Origin: an uncultured Fusobacterium sp.
GTDB taxonomy: Bacteria; Fusobacteriota; Fusobacteriia; Fusobacteriales; Fusobacteriaceae
Assembly: GCA_900545035.1 (NCBI GenBank)
Contig: UQXM01000127.1
Coordinates: forward strand, 1-5,021
Direction of reading: 5' to 3'
DNA length: 5,021 bases
Part shown: in pieces, positions 1 through 5,021 of the stretch
How positions within the stretch are numbered: the first letter of the stretch is position 1
Layout: the number at the start of each line of letters is the position of its first letter
Program-made: the position numbers and the translations under genes
The notes under the pieces: generated by a model
What the model was told of the DNA's origin: nothing
Databases searched by the model: none
What the model saw: only the letters and a program-made list of their open reading frames with translations

Positions 1-1
1 T

Positions 2-712
2 TTTAAAGACGGAACAGTATATAAATCTTTGGGAAATACTTTTATTTATATATTATTTCTTATAATATTTAATTTTATTTTCCCATATATAGCTGCTTAT
101 GTGTTGGCACATCTTATAACCAAATTAAAAAATTTTTACAGAGCAATGATATTTTTTCCAAGTATAATCTCTCTTGTAGTAGCTTCACTTATATTTTTAT
201 GGATATTCAATCCTATGATAGGACCAGTAGCAAAAATATACAGTATTTTTGGTTTTGAATCTCCATTTTGGCTAAAAACAAATGGACTTGTAATTTTGGT
301 GATAACAATAATTACAGCTTGGAAGATTTTTGGTTATAATTTGCTGCTGTTGTTGGCAGGTGTTTTGGAAGTTCCGGCAGAGCTTATAGAAAGTGCTAAA
401 ATAGATAAACTTTCAAATTTACAGATTTTTATTTATATTGTTCTTCCAATGACATCTTCCACAGGACTTTATGTTTTGGTAATGACAGTGGTTTACGGAC
501 TTCAGCAGGTGTTCGTGCCTATAAATGTTTTGACACAGGGAGGTCCTAACAACGGAAGCACAAATCTTGTATATAGTATATATCAATATGCTTTCACATT
601 TTTCCAAACAGGAAGAGCCTCAGCTCTTGCAATAATAACAACATTGTTTTTCTTTATACTGATAACATTAAAAATAAAAATTTTAGAAAAAGGAGTTTAC
701 TATGAAAACTAG
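2..712 (+). CDS. ABC sugar/organophosphate importer permease, UgpA/MalF type, 5'-truncated
   Basis: This is one of the two inner-membrane channel subunits of a CUT1-class ABC importer. The frame is open to the left edge: nine codons precede the TTG at 29, and they read into the usual family context ahead of a GNTF motif, so TTG 29 is not the true start. The visible part is 236 residues; the family is usually about 290, so roughly 55 residues including the first membrane helix are missing. Five hydrophobic segments remain, near residues 11-36, 49-71, 94-121, 145-174 and 208-227. The cytoplasmic EAA loop that docks on the ATPase is at residues 130-149 (bases 389-448), ending in VLP; its usual DGA core reads DKL. 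A GGPNN motif near residues 180-184, then a YSIYQYAF stretch, is typical of the UgpA/MalF side of the pair. The 3' end overlaps the next gene by 11 bases. Substrate specificity cannot be read from this subunit. Confidence 0.93.
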   Translation, partial: FKDGTVYKSLGNTFIYILFLIIFNFIFPYIAAYVLAHLITKLKNFYRAMIFFPSIISLVVASLIFLWIFNPMIGPVAKIYSIFGFESPFWLKTNGLVILVITIITAWKIFGYNLLLLLAGVLEVPAELIESAKIDKLSNLQIFIYIVLPMTSSTGLYVLVMTVVYGLQQVFVPINVLTQGGPNNGSTNLVYSIYQYAFTFFQTGRASALAIITTLFFFILITLKIKILEKGVYYEN

Positions 713-1520
713 AGAAATAAAATGGCATATGATATTTTTAATAATAATTCTATTGCAGTTGTTTCCTTTAATATATATGTTATCTATCTCTTTTAAAGAT
801 ATGGAACAAATTTTTGCTGATCCCCTGAAATTGATACCTGAGAAAATGACTTTTGAAAATTATATATATATTTGGAAAAATGTACCTATAGTCAGATATA
901 TATGGAATACATTTTTTATCTCTGCAGGGATAACAGCAGGAAAAACAGTTACAAGCATTATGGCAGCATATGTGCTTACATATAAAAAATTCAAAGGAAA
1001 AAATATAATATTTTTTCTAATACTTATGACGATGTTTGTGCCTTTTACTGTAACAATGATTCCGAATTATCTGACAATATCAAAACTGGGACTTTTAAAC
1101 TCAGCCTTTGGAGTTATTCTTCCACAACTTGCTGATGCAATGGGGATATTTTTGATGGTACAAAATATGAGAGGAATTCCAAATTCTCTTTTGGAAGTTG
1201 CAAAAATAGATAAAATTTCAGAAATAAAAACATTGATATATCTTATTATTCCAATGATAAAAAATTCTATTGTAGCAATGGGAATTCTATTTTTTATAAA
1301 TTCATGGAATGAATATTTTTGGCCTTTAATAATTTTAAGCAGTAAAGAAAATTATACTCTTTCTTTAGCTCTTCAGATGTTTATAAGTTCAGAGGGAGGG
1401 AATAACTGGGGAGTTACAATGGCAGTTGCAGGGGCAACAATAATTTTTCCGATAATATTATATGTTTTATGTCAAAGAATGATAATAACAAGTTTTGTAA
1501 AATCAGGAATCAAAGGATAA
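702..1520 (+). CDS. ABC sugar/organophosphate importer permease, UgpE/MalG type
   Basis: This is the second channel subunit, expected to pair with the upstream permease in the cytoplasmic membrane. At 272 residues it is full length for the UgpE/MalG family. Six hydrophobic segments are visible, near residues 9-28, 70-94, 102-122, 134-154, 185-205 and 238-258. The first is followed by the S-F-K-D motif common after helix 1 in this family. The EAA loop lies at residues 165-184 (bases 1194-1253), following an IPNSLLE lead-in and ending in IIP; the usual DGA core is DKI, the same kind of change as in the partner. A SWNEYFWPL motif at residues 201-209 is a family hallmark. The ATG at 702 has AGGAG at 691-695, six bases upstream, inside the previous gene. 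The 11-base overlap suggests translational coupling. It could equally be called AraQ/YcjP-like, since the family does not fix the substrate. Confidence 0.95.
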   Translation: MKTREIKWHMIFLIIILLQLFPLIYMLSISFKDMEQIFADPLKLIPEKMTFENYIYIWKNVPIVRYIWNTFFISAGITAGKTVTSIMAAYVLTYKKFKGKNIIFFLILMTMFVPFTVTMIPNYLTISKLGLLNSAFGVILPQLADAMGIFLMVQNMRGIPNSLLEVAKIDKISEIKTLIYLIIPMIKNSIVAMGILFFINSWNEYFWPLIILSSKENYTLSLALQMFISSEGGNNWGVTMAVAGATIIFPIILYVLCQRMIITSFVKSGIKG

Positions 1521-1526
1521 AAGGAG
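1521..1526 (+). promoter_or_regulatory. Ribosome binding site that decides the ATPase start
   Basis: AAGGAG lies directly after the permease stop codon and eight bases before the ATG at 1535. The alternative in-frame ATG at 1469 is inside the permease gene, has no comparable purine-rich site, and would add 22 residues that do not resemble the family N-terminus. The start at 1535 is therefore preferred. Confidence 0.85.
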
Positions 1527-1534
1527 AAAATTTA

Positions 1535-2620
1535 ATGAATAAAATAGTTTTTAAAAATGTCTGTAAAAATTATGGAGATACAAAAGTAGTAAAAAAATTA
1601 AATTTAGAAGTGAAATCAGGAGAAAGACTTGTGCTTCTTGGACCTTCAGGGTGTGGAAAGAGTACAACACTTAGAATGATAGCAGGACTTGAAAGTATCA
1701 GTTCAGGAGAGTTGTATTTTGGAGAAAAACTTGTGAATAATATAGAATCAGGTGAAAGAAATGTAGCTATGGTTTTTCAAAATTATGCTTTATATCCTCA
1801 TCTTACAGTGTGGGACAATATAACTTTTGGTTTGAGAATGAATAAAGTGGATAAAAAAGTTATTGAAACAAGAACAAAAGAGGCGATAAAAATTTTAAAT
1901 TTAGAAGGATTGGAAAAAAGATATCCAAAAGAGTTGTCAGGAGGACAAAGGCAGAGAGTAGCTTTGTGCAGGGCAGTAGTAAAGCGTTCACCTTTTTTCC
2001 TTTTGGATGAACCCTTGTCAAATCTTGATGTGCAGTTAAGAAATAGTTCCAGAGAGGAGCTTGTAAAACTTCATAATCTTTATAAACCAACATTTATATA
2101 TGTAACTCATGATCAAATTGAAGCTATGACAATAGGACACAGAATAGCTGTTCTTAATAAAGGATATCTTCAGCAGATTGATACACCTGAAAAAACATAT
2201 AACAATCCTGTAAATATATTTGTTGCAAAATTTATAGGGATACCACAGATAAATATAATAAAAGTAAAAGTAGGGAAAGATGAGGTTGTTTTTGGAGAAA
2301 ATATTGTAAAACTATCTGAGAAAAAAAGAGCTGTAATAGGTCCTAAAAATGAAGTATTTTTAGGAATCAGACCTGAATATGTAAAAGTAAGCAGCAAAGA
2401 GGAAGAGGGATATATAAAAGGAAATATTAATAAGATAGAAAATTATGGAAGTCAAAAATGCCTTCAAATAATAACAAAAAGCGGGGAAAAAATAACAGCT
2501 TCAGTGGCAGGGGACAGTGAATTTACAAGATATGAAGATATTTATATACAATTTGCAGAAAAAAATATACTGTTTTTTGATACAGTAACAGAAGAAAATT
2601 TAGAAACAATTTATATTTAG
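1535..2620 (+). CDS. ABC importer ATPase, MalK/UgpC/MsmX type
   Basis: This cytoplasmic ATPase would bind as a dimer to the EAA loops of the two permeases and drive import. The protein is 361 residues, normal for the MalK/UgpC/MsmX family. All nucleotide-binding elements are intact: Walker A GPSGCGKST at 36-44, Q-loop glutamine 82 in FQNYALYPH, signature LSGGQ at 134-138, Walker B FFLLDEP with D158 and catalytic E159, D-loop SNLD at 162-165, and switch histidine H192 in VTHDQ. The C-terminal part, from about 235, matches the OB/TOBE-like regulatory domain of MalK relatives, including an LGIRPEYV motif near 277-284. That domain means regulation by partner proteins is possible, but nothing here shows which. 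MsmX-type ATPases can serve several importers; placement next to its own permeases and binding protein suggests this one is dedicated. Its single CGT arginine codon, at 1985-1987, is the only non-AGA/AGG arginine in the operon. Ten bases separate it from the next gene. Confidence 0.97.
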   Translation: MNKIVFKNVCKNYGDTKVVKKLNLEVKSGERLVLLGPSGCGKSTTLRMIAGLESISSGELYFGEKLVNNIESGERNVAMVFQNYALYPHLTVWDNITFGLRMNKVDKKVIETRTKEAIKILNLEGLEKRYPKELSGGQRQRVALCRAVVKRSPFFLLDEPLSNLDVQLRNSSREELVKLHNLYKPTFIYVTHDQIEAMTIGHRIAVLNKGYLQQIDTPEKTYNNPVNIFVAKFIGIPQINIIKVKVGKDEVVFGENIVKLSEKKRAVIGPKNEVFLGIRPEYVKVSSKEEEGYIKGNINKIENYGSQKCLQIITKSGEKITASVAGDSEFTRYEDIYIQFAEKNILFFDTVTEENLETIYI

Positions 2621-2630
2621 GAGGAAAATA

Positions 2631-3926
2631 ATGAGAAAAAACTTTTTAAAAGCAGGATTACTGACAGGAATGCTGTTTATGGCAGCTTGTTCACAAGGAG
2701 AAGAAGAAACAAAAACTTCTGACAACAAAAAAATTCAGATAGAGTATTGGCATGTAGCTTCTGAATCGTTTGGAGGGGGAGCAGTAAAAGAATTAATAAA
2801 AGAATTTAATGTACAGAACAATGATATAGAGGTTGTGGAAAAATTTAATCCTGATATGTATAAAGGATTAACACAAAATCTGCAAGTTGCGGCTGCTTCA
2901 AATCATTATCCTGCAGTTGTACAGATGGGATACTCATATTTAAATTATGCAAAAGATAACTTTGACTATGTAACAGCTCAAGATGTGGTAAATAAATATT
3001 TCCCAGAAGATAAAGATTATTTTAACAAACATTTTCTTCCAAATGTGTTGGAGCTTGGACAAGTTGATGGTGTACAAGTGGGAATACCTTATTCTATAAG
3101 TAACCCTATTATGTATATCAACGCAGATTTATTTAGAGAAGCCGGGCTTGATCCAAATAATCTGCCAAAGACTTGGGAAGATGTGGTAAAAGCTGCATCA
3201 ACTATAAAATTAAAAACAGGAAATCCAGGATTTTTTATGCAGGAGTATGCAGATAACTGGGCACAGCAAGCTCTTCTTGAAGGAAATGGCGGACAGATGT
3301 TAAAATATGAGGGAGATGTAACTATCCCAACATTTGCTTCTAAAGAATCAGCAGAGGCATATCAGCTTATAGCAGATATGGTAAAAAATAAATCTGCTGT
3401 TCATGTAAGCAATGATGAAGGATTTCAAAGTTTCTTAAACGGAAAAATAGGAATGGTAGTAACAACAATAGGTAAAAGAGAAAACTTTGAAACAAGTGCC
3501 AAATTTGATCTTGTTGGAGCAAAATTCCCTGTATTTGAAGGAAAAGAGAGAAAACTTCCAGCCGGAGGAAATATGCTGATGATAATGGCAAAAGATCCTG
3601 CAGAGCAAAAAGCAGCATGGAAATTTATGAAATTCCTTTTAAGTGCAGACTCAGCAGAAAAATGGACAAAAGGAACAGGATATCTTCCATCAGCAATTCA
3701 AGAAAAAGGAACAGGAATTGATATATTCTTAACAGAAAATCAACTTATGAATGTTGCATCAAGCCAGATGTCTGATATGGGAAAATGGGCAAGTTTTTCA
3801 GGAAGCAACGGATTGAAAGCAGAACAAATTTTAATTGATACAAGAGATATCATTTTAAGTGGAGAAAAACCGGCAGATAAAGCTCTGGAAGATGCACAAA
3901 ATGAAATTATGAAATTAATGAAATAG
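2631..3926 (+). CDS. Extracellular solute-binding lipoprotein of the ABC importer, UgpB-like (family 1 SBP)
   Basis: This protein would capture the substrate outside the cytoplasmic membrane and hand it to the permeases. It is 431 residues, typical for family 1 binding proteins. The N-terminus is a lipoprotein signal: basic MRKN, a hydrophobic core, and a lipobox MAAC with the acylated cysteine at residue 20. Methionine at the -3 position is slightly off consensus. The mature part begins with a polar linker, then IEYWH at 37-41, a frequent first strand in UgpB relatives. Other family marks are the SNPIMYINADLF stretch at 157-168, the hinge-region TWEDV at 181-185, AGGN at 311-314 and GYLP at 350-353. 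AGGAGG at 2619-2624 overlaps the ATPase stop codon and sits six bases from the ATG. UgpB is the nearest name I recognise, but several residues that contact glycerol-3-phosphate in E. coli UgpB do not seem conserved, so the ligand is open: a sugar, polyol or glycerophosphodiester. Confidence 0.93.
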   Translation: MRKNFLKAGLLTGMLFMAACSQGEEETKTSDNKKIQIEYWHVASESFGGGAVKELIKEFNVQNNDIEVVEKFNPDMYKGLTQNLQVAAASNHYPAVVQMGYSYLNYAKDNFDYVTAQDVVNKYFPEDKDYFNKHFLPNVLELGQVDGVQVGIPYSISNPIMYINADLFREAGLDPNNLPKTWEDVVKAASTIKLKTGNPGFFMQEYADNWAQQALLEGNGGQMLKYEGDVTIPTFASKESAEAYQLIADMVKNKSAVHVSNDEGFQSFLNGKIGMVVTTIGKRENFETSAKFDLVGAKFPVFEGKERKLPAGGNMLMIMAKDPAEQKAAWKFMKFLLSADSAEKWTKGTGYLPSAIQEKGTGIDIFLTENQLMNVASSQMSDMGKWASFSGSNGLKAEQILIDTRDIILSGEKPADKALEDAQNEIMKLMK

Positions 3927-3938
3927 CAGGGAGATATT

Positions 3939-4700
3939 ATGAAAGATATATATGTCAGCGATTTAATATGTGCAGGAGATTCCTATGAGAATACAAAAAA
4001 GTTTTTTGAAGATAATAAAATAGAAAATTTAGAATTTTTTATTGAGCCGGCAGACAAAGAACATACTGTAAAATTGGAAATGCTGTTAAAAAATTTAAAA
4101 ATAAAATCAGCTTCTTTTCATGGACCATACAGATATTTTACCTTAACTGCCCCTGACAAAGAGTGGACAGCTATGAAAAAGGATTTTGAATATGCTGTAG
4201 ATTTAGCCTATAATAACAGAGGGGAATTTATAGTTCTTCATACAAATGAAGTTTTGAATAGTGATAATAGAGATAAAATAAAAGAAATTGTCGAAAAAAG
4301 AATAAAAAATTTAATAGAATATGCTCAAAATAAAGGAATAAAAACTGTAGTTGAGAATGTTGGAGTTAAAGAGAATATGTTGTACGATGAGGAAGAATAT
4401 ATAAATCTCATAAAAGAGAATAATTTTTATTCTTTAATTGATATAGGTCATGCTGTAATAAACAAATGGGATATTCCAAAAATAATAGAAGAATTAAAAG
4501 AGAGAATAATAGGCTATCATCTCCATAATAACGACGGAGAAAAAGATCAACATCTTCCTATATCTCAAGGAAAATATGATTTTTCTTCTATTCTGAAAAT
4601 AATTAAAGAAAAAACTCCAAAAGCTAATTTAGTATTAGAATATTCTGCAGTAACTTCAAAAGAAAAATTAACAGAAGATTTAAAAAAATTAGATTTTTAA
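3939..4700 (+). CDS. Sugar phosphate isomerase/epimerase-like TIM-barrel metalloenzyme (xylose isomerase-like / AP endonuclease 2 superfamily)
   Basis: This is a cytoplasmic protein of 253 residues with the alternating strand-helix pattern of the PF01261-type TIM barrel. It is probably the enzyme that acts on the imported compound. Conserved metal ligands appear in order: H61 (SFHGP), H101 (VLHTN), E139 (VENVG), D168 and H171 (LIDIGH), H196 (YHLHNND), D203 and H205 (DQHLP) and E234 (LVLEYS). The order and spacing match the nine zinc ligands of endonuclease IV (Nfo), although overall sequence and context point to small-molecule metabolism rather than DNA repair. The segment DQHLPISQGKYDF has the D-x-H...G-x-x-D-F form common in annotated sugar phosphate isomerases/epimerases. 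The start ATG has GGGAG at 3929-3933, five bases upstream, and the gap from the binding-protein gene is 12 bases, so co-transcription is very likely. The gene is followed by an intrinsic terminator. Isomerase, epimerase, phosphatase and phosphodiesterase are all possible; the precise reaction is unknown. Confidence 0.85.
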   Translation: MKDIYVSDLICAGDSYENTKKFFEDNKIENLEFFIEPADKEHTVKLEMLLKNLKIKSASFHGPYRYFTLTAPDKEWTAMKKDFEYAVDLAYNNRGEFIVLHTNEVLNSDNRDKIKEIVEKRIKNLIEYAQNKGIKTVVENVGVKENMLYDEEEYINLIKENNFYSLIDIGHAVINKWDIPKIIEELKERIIGYHLHNNDGEKDQHLPISQGKYDFSSILKIIKEKTPKANLVLEYSAVTSKEKLTEDLKKLDF

Positions 4701-4709
4701 TTAAAAATC
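4692..4709. repeat. Perfect 18-base AT-rich palindrome over the stop codon
   Basis: GATTTTTAA (4692-4700) is followed immediately by its exact reverse complement TTAAAAATC (4701-4709). The centre falls just after the TAA stop of the TIM-barrel gene. With no loop it cannot form a good simple hairpin, but its right half abuts the terminator stem. It may be a protein-binding site or just a by-product of an A-tract preceding the terminator. Confidence 0.6.
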
Positions 4710-4738
4710 AGCCGGGATTCGTAAGAGTTCCGGTTTTT
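4710..4738 (+). terminator. Rho-independent terminator ending the transporter operon
   Basis: Bases 4710-4720 pair with 4725-4735 around a GTAA loop. The core CCGG/CCGG pairs and the C-G closing pair are strong, and G-U wobbles lie at 4711/4734, 4716/4729 and 4718/4727. The loop is of GNRA type. A run of five T follows the core stem (4734-4738, partly pairing with A4710-G4711). The wobble pairs become A-C mismatches on the other strand, so it should work for plus-strand transcripts only. It starts 10 bases after the stop codon. Confidence 0.88.
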
Positions 4739-4767
4739 GTATATAAATAAAACAAAAATCTAATAGT
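4739..4767. other. Short AT-rich spacer containing the likely sequence junction
   Basis: These 29 bases separate the terminator T-run from the HU gene. They contain no Shine-Dalgarno-like AGGAG, unlike the leader of every operon gene whose start is visible, and no convincing -10/-35 pair. The A-rich leader just before the ATG resembles leaders of Bacteroidetes genes. The change in base and codon use between the two sides falls within or very close to this spacer. Confidence 0.55.
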
Positions 4768-5021
4768 ATGAACAAGATTGAATTAGCAAAAGCAATTGCC
4801 AGCCGCATGTCGGTGACGGTAACACAAACTTTGTGTTTTATTGATACGATGAATGAAGTGATCAGCGATTCGATAACGCATGATGAACCTGTATTAATAC
4901 AAAACTTTGGTCATTATACGCCCTGGAAGCAGGCGGAGCGAATAGGACGTAATCCACGAACAGGAAAGGTTTGCCCGATCCGCCAACGCGTTAGTGTGAA
5001 ATTCAAACCGGGAAAAGGCTT
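4768..5021 (+). CDS. HU/IHF-family DNA-binding protein, Bacteroidetes type, 3'-truncated
   Basis: This frame runs from ATG 4768 off the right edge, giving 84 complete codons and two bases of the next. HU proteins are about 90-100 residues, so only the C-terminal tail is missing. HU features are clear: an N-terminal helical part beginning MNKIELAKAIA, the turn QNFGHYTPWKQ at 45-55, and the DNA-binding arm with GRNPRTGK at 60-67, in which P63 is the proline that intercalates into the minor groove. The stretch VSVKFKPGKG near 75-84 resembles Bacteroides HU relatives. HU/IHF proteins bend DNA and help to organise the nucleoid. All six arginine codons are CGN, and codons such as ACG, TCG, GCG and CCG are frequent, in sharp contrast to the operon to the left. 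No Shine-Dalgarno precedes the start. The gene was probably not part of the same genome, or was acquired from a distant donor. Confidence 0.88.
   Translation, partial: MNKIELAKAIASRMSVTVTQTLCFIDTMNEVISDSITHDEPVLIQNFGHYTPWKQAERIGRNPRTGKVCPIRQRVSVKFKPGKG

Noticed and set aside
29..31. TTG as the start codon of the first permease
   Set aside because: The frame stays open to the left edge, the residues before it fit the family, and no Shine-Dalgarno precedes it. The gene is truncated by the window.
855..880. TATATATAT run that could be a promoter-like or microsatellite element
   Set aside because: It lies inside the second permease gene, encodes an ordinary YIYIW stretch, and has no paired -35 box at a proper distance.
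1469..1534. N-terminal extension of the ATPase from ATG 1469, overlapping the permease by 52 bases
   Set aside because: ATG 1535 has a well-spaced AAGGAG and gives the normal family N-terminus. The extension is an out-of-frame reading of the permease 3' end.
1860..2093. Minus-strand open frame of 77 codons within the ATPase gene
   Set aside because: It lies antisense to the highly conserved signature and Walker B region, has no recognisable domain, and is a by-product of the coding strand. The same holds for minus-strand frames at 419-607, 2170-2397 and 3367-3618.
3939..4700. TIM-barrel gene as a true endonuclease IV DNA-repair enzyme
   Set aside because: Overall motifs resemble sugar phosphate isomerase/epimerase relatives, and the gene is co-transcribed with an importer. 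Only the metal-ligand pattern is shared with Nfo.
4703..4760. AAAAATC occurring at 4703-4709 and 4754-4760 as possible direct repeats flanking an insertion
   Set aside because: Seven bases of A-rich sequence recur easily at this composition. No inverted ends or transposase accompany them.
4768..5021. HU gene as a sixth member of the transporter operon
   Set aside because: A strong terminator lies between them, and codon use, GC and leader type all differ.

Overview
The window is AT-rich and gene-dense for its first 4.7 kb. It reads as the distal part of one plus-strand operon for a carbohydrate or organophosphate ABC importer (CUT1/MalFGK-UgpAEC class), followed by a sugar-phosphate-isomerase-like TIM-barrel gene and a strong intrinsic terminator. 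Very low GC, arginine codons that are almost all AGA/AGG, strong AGGAG-type ribosome sites and very tight gene packing suggest a low-GC anaerobe. Fusobacterium is my best guess from the general look of the sequence, with a low-GC Firmicute as the alternative. No marker gene settles this.

Layout: positions 2-712 hold a 5'-truncated UgpA/MalF-type permease that is open to the left edge. Positions 702-1520 hold the partner UgpE/MalG-type permease, 1535-2620 the MalK/UgpC/MsmX-type ATPase, 2631-3926 a UgpB-like lipoprotein solute-binding protein, and 3939-4700 a xylose-isomerase-like TIM-barrel enzyme. Junctions are an 11-base overlap or gaps of 10 to 14 bases. No promoter is visible, so transcription must begin left of the window. 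An 18-base palindrome over the last stop codon runs directly into a terminator hairpin (4710-4738).

Together these genes would capture a small solute outside the membrane, import it with ATP, and process it in the cytoplasm with the TIM-barrel enzyme. That last protein appears to keep all nine metal ligands of the endonuclease IV fold, so it may be a metal-dependent phosphodiesterase or phosphatase rather than an isomerase. It would then sit where E. coli has UgpQ. The substrate cannot be fixed from sequence.

After the terminator the character of the DNA changes abruptly. Positions 4768-5021 encode the first 84 residues of an HU/IHF-family DNA-binding protein of Bacteroidetes type, with CGN arginine codons, higher GC and no Shine-Dalgarno. 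The simplest explanation is a chimeric assembly join within about 4739-4767; a real transfer event is the alternative. Apart from this join and the TIM-barrel question, the window looks like an ordinary transporter operon. I see no evidence of a novel multi-gene system, mobile element, CRISPR array or RNA gene.
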